NCBI GenBank assembly: GCA_036265815.1
Contig: DATAOI010000027.1
Coordinates: 1-64,000 of the forward strand
Length of the DNA: 64,000 bases
Origin: Gemmatimonadales bacterium
Lineage (GTDB): Bacteria > Gemmatimonadota > Gemmatimonadetes > Gemmatimonadales > GWC2-71-9
Direction: 5' to 3'
Position 1 is the first letter of the stretch. Each line of letters begins with the position of its first letter. Below are positions 43,313 to 50,791 of the stretch, piece after piece. The notes under the pieces were generated by a model. That model was not told where the DNA came from. It saw nothing but the letters and a program-made list of their open reading frames with translations, and did no database searches. Position numbers and translations under genes: made by a program.

Positions 43313-43849
43313 ATGACCGCGAAGGACAGTGGAGCTCGCTCGGCCGTGGCCGCCGGGCGGCAGACCGAGGTGGCCGTGCTCGCCGGCGGCTGCTTCTGGG
43401 GCGTTGAAGAGATCCTCCGAGCCGTACCCGGCGTGATCGACACCGACGTAGGCTATACCGGCGGCTGGCTGGAGAATCCGACCTACGAGGACACCCACGA
43501 CAGCAAGTCGGGTCACGCCGAGGCGATCCGGGTGACCTTCGATCCGTCGGTACTCAGCTACGAAGAGCTGCTGGAGCAGTGGTTCTTCAAGCTGCACGAC
43601 CCGACCACGCTCAACCGCCAGGGCAACGACGTCGGAACGCAGTACCGCTCGGCGATCTTCCCACAGAACCCCGAGCAGAGGCGTATCGCGGAGGAGGTCA
43701 AAGCGCGGATCGAGGCCTCCGGCAAATGGAAGCGGCCGATCACGACGAGCATCGAGCCCGCGTCCACCTGGTACAGCGCCGAGAGCTACCACCAGGATTA
43801 CCTGCGCAGACACCCCGGCGGATATAGCTGCCATTACATGCGCGACTAG
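43313..43849 (+). CDS. msrA: Peptide methionine (S)-S-oxide reductase
   Basis: Repairs oxidised methionine. The 178-residue protein has the active-site GGCFWGVEEI with catalytic Cys, GYTGGWLENPTYED, SGHAEAIRVTFDP, and the HDPTTLNRQGNDVGTQYRS segment with the substrate-binding acids. YSAESYHQDYLRR and a later Cys (GGYSCHYM) may provide a resolving Cys. A GGGGGAG ribosome site precedes the ATG. No msrB is fused or adjacent. Confidence 0.95.
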   Translation: MTAKDSGARSAVAAGRQTEVAVLAGGCFWGVEEILRAVPGVIDTDVGYTGGWLENPTYEDTHDSKSGHAEAIRVTFDPSVLSYEELLEQWFFKLHDPTTLNRQGNDVGTQYRSAIFPQNPEQRRIAEEVKARIEASGKWKRPITTSIEPASTWYSAESYHQDYLRRHPGGYSCHYMRD

Positions 43850-43865
43850 CGAGCCCGTCCGACCA

Positions 43866-44408
43866 CTAACGATGGGATGTCTGAATCCACGTAAGGACGA
43901 TGCAGGCGAACGAAGCTGCTTCGATCGTGGTAGCGGCGAGCAGAGACATTCGAGCCCAGCGGCTTGGGGCGAACAGGGCGGAGAGGAGAAACAACACTGT
44001 GAACAACGGCGCGAGGAAAATCCTGAGCACGGCGAAAGCCGACCAGGAGCGGAGGAGGTCACCCGAATCGGCACCCATCGATCCGAGGTAGACGACGACA
44101 GCCGCGAGACTGGTGCACCCGATGGCGAGAGACGCCACCGAAAGCGTCACCCAGAATCCGCGCTGTCGTCTGAGGAAGAAGAGGGCGACGGCCGTCGCGG
44201 GCAGAGCTGCCAGTCCGAAGACCGCCAGAAACAGGAGACTGTCGCCAAAGGCGAACATTCCCTGGTAGGTTCGCCGGTCCGAGCCACTGGTAGCGGCGAC
44301 ATAGAGATCCATGACCAGCCAGGCGATCGCCACGGCAGCGACGTAGCCAAGCGCGACGACGCCCACCTTGGCCGCTGGTGTCATGGACTCAGCTCGTAGA
44401 AGGAACAT
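43866..44408 (-). CDS. Integral membrane protein of unknown function
   Basis: A 180-residue protein with about five hydrophobic helices (near 15-37, 53-78, 84-108, 125-147 and 153-175). No catalytic motif is recognisable. ATG 44408 or ATG 44384 (which removes eight residues before the first helix) could start it. It lies 15 bases after the SDR stop on the same strand and may be co-transcribed. Confidence 0.6.
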   Translation of the reverse strand: MFLLRAESMTPAAKVGVVALGYVAAVAIAWLVMDLYVAATSGSDRRTYQGMFAFGDSLLFLAVFGLAALPATAVALFFLRRQRGFWVTLSVASLAIGCTSLAAVVVYLGSMGADSGDLLRSWSAFAVLRIFLAPLFTVLFLLSALFAPSRWARMSLLAATTIEAASFACIVLTWIQTSHR

Positions 44409-44423
44409 GGCACGCCACCCCCG

Positions 44424-46034
44424 TCACCAGTCGGTCGGTCGATAGTCCTTGAGGAACTTGCCCCAGACGTGGACGCCGGTGTTCATCCCATCGATGATCG
44501 GATCCACGATCCGCGCCGCCCCGTCCACGATGTCCAGTGGCGGATGGAAGCGGTGCTCCGCCACCTTCCGCGCCGCGATCTCCGCCGGGTCCTCGTCGGT
44601 CACCCATCCCGTGTCCACCGCGTTCATGTGGATGCCGTCCTGCTGGTAGTCGGCCGCGGCGGTGCGGGTCATCATGTTGAGCGCCGCCTTCGCCATGTTG
44701 GTATGGGGGTGGCGGGTCGTCTTGAAGTTGCGGTAGAACTGCCCCTCCATCGCCGACACGTTCACGATGTGCTTCGCCCGCCCAGGGTGGCGCAGCATGA
44801 GGGGCTTGAGGCGGGCGTTGAGGATGAACGGCGCCACGGCATTCACCAGCTGCACTTCGAGCAGCTCGACCGACGGCACGTCCGCCATCAGCATGCGCCA
44901 GGAGTTCTGCTCACGAAGATCCACCTGCTGGCGGTCCTGATCGAGTCGTCCGGGCGGAAAGAGGTGCGGCGCCGGCTCGCGCTCGTCAGGCAGCAGCGCC
45001 GCCTGCGAAAGCTCGGCGGCATTCGCGATGCCGGCGAGACTCGGCAGCCGCCGGTCGAACACCGCGGGCCCGACGCTGGTGAGTCCTTCCGGCGCCGGAT
45101 GTGCGCCGCGCCAGTGCTCGTAGTGGCCGAGCAGCGAGCGGGCGGGTAGCGGCAGCGTCGCGGCCGCGGCGCGCTCGGCCGCCATCATGTGCACGTAGAA
45201 GGCTGGCGGTCGGCGGACGGTCTGGCAGGCGTTGTTCACGATGAAGTCGAGGCGCTCCCGGGTTTCCGCCATCTCCCGACAGAACGCCTCCACGCTTGGC
45301 GTGTGCCGCAGGTCGAGGCCGAACACCTCGAGCCGATCGCTCCAGTCGGTGAAGTCCGGCTCGCGGGCATAGCGGGCGGCGGAATCGCGGGGGAAGCGGG
45401 TGGTGACGATCACCCGCGCCCCGGACCGGAGGAGCTTGAGCCCTGCCTGGTAGCCGATCTTGACCCGGCCGCCGGTCAGCAGCGCCACCGTGCCGCGGAG
45501 ATCGGCGAGCTCGGTGCGCTTGGCGAAGTTGAATTCGGCGCACGGCGGGCAGAGCTGGTCGTAGAAGTGATGGAGCTCGGTGAACGAGCCCTTGCAGACG
45601 TAGCAGTGCTGCCGGTCGAGCCGCTCCCGAGGCGCATCGGCATCGTGGACGTCCTCGGCGGCAAAGGCGTCGGGCGGGACCGGGGGGAAAACGTTGGGGG
45701 TGGTGAAGACCGGATGCCGGCGCAACGTGCGGATGCCGGTGCGGCGGCGGGCCGACTCCTCGCGCTCGACCCGCTCCGCCTTCCGGCGCCGGGCGCTGGC
45801 GCGCACCAGCTGCCGCCGGCTTGTGGGGTCGGGGGAGTAGACGTGACCGGCGGCCTGGAGAAGCCGCCGTCGGTCGTCTCCGGGGACAGCGGCGAGGAGC
45901 GTGCGGTCGGCGACGATGCGCTCGAGGACGGCCACGGCAGATCGGAGCTGGGCCAGAAACTCGGGCGAGCCGGAGGGTGCGCCGGCCAGGCCGAGCGGTG
46001 GGTCCGGCTCGGCGGGGGATGGCGAAGTCTGCAC
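44424..46034 (-). CDS. SDR family oxidoreductase with Cys-rich N-terminal domain and altered active site
   Basis: A 536-residue protein. The first 200 residues are Arg/Ala-rich and include CYVCKGSFTELHHFYDQLC with a further CAEF, a probable zinc-binding knuckle. The SDR domain follows (GTVALLTGGRVKIGYQAGLK cofactor loop; FIVNNACQTVRR). In the catalytic region HIVNVSAMEGQF keeps the Ser, but the usual Tyr-x3-Lys reads TNMAK, with Thr in place of Tyr. A VNAVAP...DTGWV end is kept. A long insertion (about 310-400) is unusual. GTG 46034 is chosen because a GGGAG site precedes it; the frame is open to 46121. Confidence 0.78.
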   Translation of the reverse strand: MQTSPSPAEPDPPLGLAGAPSGSPEFLAQLRSAVAVLERIVADRTLLAAVPGDDRRRLLQAAGHVYSPDPTSRRQLVRASARRRKAERVEREESARRRTGIRTLRRHPVFTTPNVFPPVPPDAFAAEDVHDADAPRERLDRQHCYVCKGSFTELHHFYDQLCPPCAEFNFAKRTELADLRGTVALLTGGRVKIGYQAGLKLLRSGARVIVTTRFPRDSAARYAREPDFTDWSDRLEVFGLDLRHTPSVEAFCREMAETRERLDFIVNNACQTVRRPPAFYVHMMAAERAAAATLPLPARSLLGHYEHWRGAHPAPEGLTSVGPAVFDRRLPSLAGIANAAELSQAALLPDEREPAPHLFPPGRLDQDRQQVDLREQNSWRMLMADVPSVELLEVQLVNAVAPFILNARLKPLMLRHPGRAKHIVNVSAMEGQFYRNFKTTRHPHTNMAKAALNMMTRTAAADYQQDGIHMNAVDTGWVTDEDPAEIAARKVAEHRFHPPLDIVDGAARIVDPIIDGMNTGVHVWGKFLKDYRPTDW

Positions 46035-46083
46035 GACGGGTGCTCCCGCGAGACTGGGTGAGTCGGAGGCAGGAATATACAGC

Positions 46084-46392
46084 TCAACCAGACGCTGCTG
46101 GCGGCAGGCCCACGCCGCCAAGCGGGATGGTTTCCACCCGGGAGTCGAATCCTGCGATCAATGGCCGTCCCCGGGCGATGGCCGCCTTCACCGCCGGCAG
46201 CCCCAAGGACGCGCGATGACTCTCGGGGCTGTCCCAGACTTCGGTGACCCAGAGCGCATCGGCGTCGGCCGGGTCGGCCGCGAGGATGTAGCTCAGGCAG
46301 CCCGGCATCGCCGCCGTGCCTTCCATCAGAATGCCGGCGAGGGGGTCGCGCTGGCCCGCTACGGCGGTGATCTTCCCGATCAAACCGTACAT
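46084..46392 (-). CDS. Antibiotic biosynthesis monooxygenase (ABM/YgiN-like) domain protein
   Basis: A 102-residue ferredoxin-like alpha/beta protein: YGLIGKITAVAGQRD, MPGCLSYILAADPAD, LWVTEVWDSPESHRASL and AIARGRPLI match the putative quinol monooxygenase family, which forms dimers without cofactors. The natural substrate is unknown. It lies 49 bases upstream of the SDR gene in the same direction. Confidence 0.85.
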   Translation of the reverse strand: MYGLIGKITAVAGQRDPLAGILMEGTAAMPGCLSYILAADPADADALWVTEVWDSPESHRASLGLPAVKAAIARGRPLIAGFDSRVETIPLGGVGLPPAASG

Positions 46393-46445
46393 CGGCGCTC
46401 CGGGTTCGATGGTTTCGAAGCTCGACGTTCGCGCAGCCTACGAGC

Positions 46446-47351
46446 TCACGGCGCTCTGCTGTGGACGTCGCCGCGCGTGGACGCGATCGGTTGATTGGAA
46501 CGCGTCGCCGGAAGGTGCTCGGGGAGCGGCTCGCCGGTAGACCGGACCGCGTCGCGCCGACGCCAGAACAGCCACGAGGTCACCCCAACGGTGAGAGCCA
46601 GCGCGGCGCCGAACTCACTCGTCAGCCAGCGGGTCGGGCCGGTGTCGACCGTCACACGGTCGAAGAATCCCTGCACATACAGGTTATGGCTCGCGTGCAG
46701 GATCGCCGCCGGCCAGACGCTCCCCGAGCGCAGTCGCAGCCACGCGAGCGGGAGCGCCAGCGAGATGACCATGACCGCGAAGCAGAGCACGGCGTACCAG
46801 GTTGGGGTGCCCGAGTTGTAGTCCGCGAAGGCGATGAGTGGCACGTGCCAGGCGGTCCAGATCGCGCCGCTCACCAGCGCCGTGCGCCCGAGCGACACGG
46901 TCCGGAAGAGCGTGGGCACCAGAAAGCCGCGCCACCCCAGCTCCTCGCCCGTTGCTGAGAGCAGGCTCTGGAACGACCCGAGGACGACGAACACGAGCAC
47001 GCCGCTCCGGAACCGAGTGAGATCCAGGCCCCCAAGCCCGGCCACCCACACCATCCCGTACGCCGCGGCCGCATAGCCGATCGGGAGCAGGTAGGCGAGG
47101 ACTGCCCAGCGCGCCGCGCCCAATCGCCAGCCCTCACCCCGCAGGTTACGCTGGAAGATGAGACGGGTGAGGAGCGCGCTCACTCCGGGACACCACATCA
47201 GCGCCAGCACGTACGACCCGCCCTGCGCGCCAAGAGTTCCCGCGGCGATGATCAGCCACCAGAACACGGCGCTCGAGGCGAACGTGAGGCCGAGAAACGT
47301 GGCCAGCTCGGCACGTGTACTGGGCGCGGGCGTCTCCCTCATATGAGACAT
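46446..47351 (-). CDS. CPBP family intramembrane metalloprotease
   Basis: A 301-residue membrane protein with about eight helices and the CPBP (Abi) motifs: EELGWRGFLVP (motif 1, Glu-Glu and Arg), TAWHVPLIAF (motif 2 His) and HASHN (motif 3). These residues form the Rce1-type active site in the membrane. Bacterial members take part in protein or peptide processing. ATG 47351 has an AGGAG site upstream. It follows a gene of unknown function by 10 bases. Confidence 0.9.
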   Translation of the reverse strand: MSHMRETPAPSTRAELATFLGLTFASSAVFWWLIIAAGTLGAQGGSYVLALMWCPGVSALLTRLIFQRNLRGEGWRLGAARWAVLAYLLPIGYAAAAYGMVWVAGLGGLDLTRFRSGVLVFVVLGSFQSLLSATGEELGWRGFLVPTLFRTVSLGRTALVSGAIWTAWHVPLIAFADYNSGTPTWYAVLCFAVMVISLALPLAWLRLRSGSVWPAAILHASHNLYVQGFFDRVTVDTGPTRWLTSEFGAALALTVGVTSWLFWRRRDAVRSTGEPLPEHLPATRSNQPIASTRGDVHSRAP

Positions 47352-47361
47352 CGCAGCTCTC

Positions 47362-47787
47362 CTATGACGCGCTGCCTTCGTCGTTGAGTACCCGGAGGCC
47401 CGGGGTAGAGTCCAGCACCTGCCAGATCCGGCGGCGCACCACGGCAATGGCCTCCGGGTCGGGCTTGTGGAACAGGCGTTTGAGCAGGTTCAGCCCCGGA
47501 TCGTAGGCCACGGACACGACCCACTCCGCCGGGTCTTCGCATGGCCCATCGCCGCAGAACGAGAGCGTGACCCAGAACGGGTCCCTGCCGCGAGTGGCCC
47601 AGAAGCCCCAACCATAATCTTCCTGGATCGGCTCGGACAGCTCGAATCCGGCCACGGCGAGGTCCGCGACTTCCCGCCTGAGCCATCCTGCGAAGTCTTC
47701 GCCAAAACAGCAGGGATTGATGAAGTGTGGCTTGACCTCTCGATGCTCGAAGAGGTCCGTTACTACGGTCCTCGACTCAATATCCAT
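47362..47787 (-). CDS. Conserved protein of unknown function
   Basis: A 141-residue soluble protein containing HFINPCCFGEDFAGWLRR, LSEPIQEDYGWGFWA and WVVSVAYDPGL. The FxNP...GxD...W and QEDWGW-like patterns recur in a widespread but uncharacterised family. Paired Cys (PCCF) are notable. It is in an operon with the CPBP protease (10-base gap). A short palindrome (47825-47840) lies upstream. Confidence 0.65.
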   Translation of the reverse strand: MDIESRTVVTDLFEHREVKPHFINPCCFGEDFAGWLRREVADLAVAGFELSEPIQEDYGWGFWATRGRDPFWVTLSFCGDGPCEDPAEWVVSVAYDPGLNLLKRLFHKPDPEAIAVVRRRIWQVLDSTPGLRVLNDEGSAS

Positions 47788-47824
47788 GACTGGACCTCAC
47801 CTTCCGCTCCCGGGCTTGCCCAGT

Positions 47825-47840
47825 AATCACCTCGGTGATT
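47825..47840. promoter_or_regulatory. Perfect 16-base inverted repeat upstream of the CPBP operon
   Basis: AATCACC, TC, GGTGATT. It lies 37 bases before ATG 47787 of the minus-strand operon and could be an operator or leader hairpin. Confidence 0.35.
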
Positions 47841-47925
47841 TCCCTGGGGTCGGCCACCGCAAGCTTCCGATACGTGTAGCGCCGCCAGCGTACAAGACGA
47901 TTCGTTCCATTTCACGGTGGCCACA

Positions 47926-48504
47926 TCATGAAGGCGCACCTTCAGCCCAGAGGTAGAGGTCGAACACGCGCCTGCGGAACCATTCTTTCTCGAGCGGCGC
48001 ACCGGGTATGCGAACGCGCGAGGTAGCCCGTCGGATTCCGGAAGCGTGCTGGGAGTACAAAGCGTGCCACCGGCTCACGTAGGCGGGATAGTCACCCGGC
48101 GGAACACGAAGTGACGCGCGGACCTGGCTGTCATATATGATGACCGGGTCCTGGTGCATCACCCACAATAGCTTCGTAGCCGCGGAGAGCAGGCCCTTCT
48201 TGCCGTAGAGGCTCGCCAGACGTCGGCTGGTAAGGTCGACGATCTCCAGGAGACGACCCGCTCGTAGAGGCGCGCGTACCGTGTCGAGAATGGCAAGAAC
48301 CGGGTCGAGGCGAGGGAGCCCTCTCTCTACGTCGAATCTCGTCGGAAAATTCCGCGCGATCCTGAAGAAGCCGGCACAGCGCTGAAGGCCGCTGAGCCTG
48401 GTGGCGCGATCAACAGCACGGAGGTCAAGGACCAGACCCTTCTCACGGTCCATCCACGTCCTCGCGTACCCGTTCGCGGCAAGGGTGATTGCACGTTGAG
48501 ACAT
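47926..48504 (-). CDS. Protein of unknown function
   Basis: A 192-residue, mainly helical and basic protein with no signal peptide or membrane segment. Recognisable pieces (LYGKKGLLSAATKLLWVMHQ, PVIIYDSQVR) do not match a family I can name with confidence. ATG 48504 is a reasonable start. It is followed by the CPBP operon in the same direction after 138 bases. Confidence 0.5.
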   Translation of the reverse strand: MSQRAITLAANGYARTWMDREKGLVLDLRAVDRATRLSGLQRCAGFFRIARNFPTRFDVERGLPRLDPVLAILDTVRAPLRAGRLLEIVDLTSRRLASLYGKKGLLSAATKLLWVMHQDPVIIYDSQVRASLRVPPGDYPAYVSRWHALYSQHASGIRRATSRVRIPGAPLEKEWFRRRVFDLYLWAEGAPS

Positions 48505-48570
48505 AGGGAGCTCTCAGAGCTCGACGGCGGCATCGGACAGCACCCGCATCTGCCGCTGCCAGAATGCGGA

Positions 48571-49084
48571 TCAGGTGTCCTGTGTCTGCAGCAGGTAGCT
48601 CACGCCAAGTGCACAGACATACAGTCCGACCCCGAAGACGGTATGAGTCATGAGGCTCTTCAGCCTGGCCTGCCTTGGATGGGGCGTGCGTGATGCAGCA
48701 ATGCCGAGGCCGAACGACGGCTGCATGATGAAGAACGGGAACACGACGGTGCCAATTCCGTAGAGCAGCGCCGGCCACAGCGTTGGTCGCGCAAGCCAGT
48801 CACCCCGATGTACCGACCACGAGCACAAGCGCGAATACGACGCCAATAGTGTAGTGGGCGATCAAACCGACTGCACACTCAAAAGATCTCGGTGGCGCGG
48901 CGGCGATACTCGCGTGCCTGAAAACGCCTGTAGGCATGTGGCGAAGCCAGCGTCCGAGCAGGCAGTAGTTGAGCGATGGAATGCTGAACGCACGCCTCAG
49001 GAACAGGTTCCAAAGGTCCATGACCAGAGTTGCGCCGATGCCCACGGCGATTGCGCCAAGGATGGAGCGTGCTTCAATGTTCAT
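48571..49084 (-). pseudogene. DUF2938 family membrane protein, interrupted by one frameshift
   Basis: From ATG 49084 the frame gives a DUF2938 start (ILGAIAVGIGATLVMDLWNL, YCLLGRWLRHMPTGVF, AHYTIGVVFALVLVVGTSG) and then a stop at 48800. The next frame continues without a break in the family pattern: DWLARPTLWPALLYGIGTVV, FFIMQPSFGLGIAASRTPHP, ending LLQTQDT. Removing one base near 48801-48803 (GGGGTGAC) joins the halves into about 170 codons. It is a recent pseudogene or an indel error. The family has four helices and no known role. Confidence 0.72.
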
Positions 49085-49298
49085 GGTCAGGTGGCAGAAG
49101 TGGGTGTCCCGTCGCCTCAAAGATGCATCTGCCTGCCCCCTCGGTCGACCCTCGGTCGGGGCCGACGATGCGAGCAAGCTGTCACCTCGGAATGAACGGA
49201 CGCAGCGGCGGTCCTCGAGCCCGGCCCCAATGCGGTCCCGGCGCCACCTGTATATCTGGAGTGAGCCACAACGTCTTCGCAAACAAGGACCGAAGTCA

Positions 49299-49709
49299 AT
49301 GCGTACCTCCCGAGCTTTCCTCACCGCTTCCCTGCTCCTCGCCGCGGGCTGCGCCCGGTCACCTGGCCCCAGCGCGAGCCCCTCGCCTCTCGCGGCCGGC
49401 ACCGCGGACAGCGCCCGGACCTCCCGCGCTATCCCGGTCGAGGTCGACAACCAGAACTTCAGCGACATGGACGTCTACCTGATCAACGGTGGCGCGAAAT
49501 GGTTGGTGGGCAACGTGGCGGGTCTGACCAAGACCACTCTGACGATCCCATCGGGCGTCGCACCGACCGATCTGCGGGTCAGGCTCCGCGCCCAGGCGAT
49601 CGGCGCGCGCGGCTCGATCAGCACGCCATTGCTGATCGTGGCTCCCGGTCAACAGGTCTACTGGACCATCGGCGCCGATCCGGCGATGTCCAGCGCCTCG
49701 GCGGGATGA
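49299..49709 (+). CDS. Lipoprotein of unknown function
   Basis: A 136-residue exported protein with a clear lipobox (LLLAAGCARS, Cys about 18). The mature part is a single beta-rich domain: IPVEVDNQNFSDMDVYLI, KWLVGNVAGLTKTTLTIP, LRVRLRAQAIG, VAPGQQVYWTIG. I recall similar small lipoproteins in Gemmatimonadota but know of no function. AAGGA lies upstream of ATG 49299. Confidence 0.7.
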   Translation: MRTSRAFLTASLLLAAGCARSPGPSASPSPLAAGTADSARTSRAIPVEVDNQNFSDMDVYLINGGAKWLVGNVAGLTKTTLTIPSGVAPTDLRVRLRAQAIGARGSISTPLLIVAPGQQVYWTIGADPAMSSASAG

Positions 49710-49767
49710 AATAAGAAGGAGTGGGCGGCCACCCTCCGGCGGCCGCCCGCTCCACTTGCATCGAAGC

Positions 49768-50538
49768 TCAGCCCTCCGCCCGCCGCTCCCGCACCGCGGC
49801 TGCGATCCGTTCTCCCAGGTATGCGCACACCGCCGCCGCCAGCAGCGGCAGCCCGAACTGCATGGCCTTGTAGCTCGATCCGCTCACCACGTGCGTCCCC
49901 CCGTGGCCGATGCCGATCGAGCGCAGGATCGAGCGCGCGTGCGAGTCGGTGTACCGGCTCGTGATCCACCACCCCATCGCCATTCCCGCCAGCGCCGGCG
50001 CCTTCGGCGTGAGCTGCGCGCGAAGTTGGAGCCATACGGCGCGTCCCAGCTGCCTTGTTTCCGCTCGCGCCCGCTCCAACCACGGCGGGAGCGGCCGGGC
50101 CTGGAGCGCCGCCATCTCCGCCCGAATGGCCTGCACCTCCCGCGCGGCCGGATTGCTCGCGTGAGTCATGGCCAGCCGGCCGGCGGTAAGGTGGAGCTCG
50201 TTCAGGGCCTGCTCCACCCCCGCGCGCCGCCGCCGGAGCGCCGCCTGCGCCGAAGCGCCGCGGACCAGCGCCACCGGCGCCAGCCAGCGTGGCCCCGCGC
50301 CTACGTCGGCGCGCGTGGACGCGCGCGCCGTCCGCCGCTCTTCCTCCAGGGCGCCCAGCCGGCTCCGCGCGTTAGCTGCCTCCGCAGCCAGGGTTGCCAG
50401 CCGGCCCTCCCGGGAGCCGCCGTCGCCCAGCGTTACTCGGCCCAGCCGGGCGAGCGCGCCGCGCTCGCGGCGGTCAAGGCCGTGTCGGCGGACGCCGAGC
50501 CGGATCGCATCGAGCTGCGCGTGAATCTGATCGATCAT
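49768..50538 (-). CDS. Coiled-coil membrane protein of unknown function
   Basis: A 256-residue Ala/Arg-rich protein. The first 180 residues are almost all helical and partly coiled coil. Hydrophobic segments lie near 190-202 (APALAGMAMGWWI) and 224-243 (FGLPLLAAAVCAYLGE). No family was recognised. ATG 50538 is the first Met after the divergent promoter region of dnaE2; an open frame upstream to 50910 crosses that promoter and is not credible. Confidence 0.5.
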   Translation of the reverse strand: MIDQIHAQLDAIRLGVRRHGLDRRERGALARLGRVTLGDGGSREGRLATLAAEAANARSRLGALEEERRTARASTRADVGAGPRWLAPVALVRGASAQAALRRRRAGVEQALNELHLTAGRLAMTHASNPAAREVQAIRAEMAALQARPLPPWLERARAETRQLGRAVWLQLRAQLTPKAPALAGMAMGWWITSRYTDSHARSILRSIGIGHGGTHVVSGSSYKAMQFGLPLLAAAVCAYLGERIAAAVRERRAEG

Positions 50539-50717
50539 GGGTATTGATACCGCAAGGTCCGTGGTCGTCCGTGCGAGGCGAGGGATGGCGATCTGAAACG
50601 TCCCGGTAAGTCGCGTCTCCAACGCGAGTTGCGGCCCATCCTGGAGCGGCCTCCCAGCGACGCCCCACGCGCTGAGCCCCTGCCCCAGGCGCTCGTCTCT
50701 CCGCATTCTGCACGCGC

Positions 50718-50764
50718 TTGACGCCCCCCTCCCCGGCCGTAGATTGAGATTCGGTATCCGAACA
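50718..50764 (+). promoter_or_regulatory. dnaE2 promoter and putative damage-response operator
   Basis: TTGACG (50718-50723), 16 bases, TAGATT (50740-50745), then TTCGGTATCCGAACA (50750-50764), in which TTCGG and CCGAA are perfect inverted arms around TAT. Box spacing and operator position match the promoter at 12709-12755, where the same half-sites are 6 bases further apart. The GTG start lies 28 bases after the operator. Confidence 0.7.
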
Positions 50765-50791
50765 AAGGCCGAACCTCCGCCGCCGAGCCAC

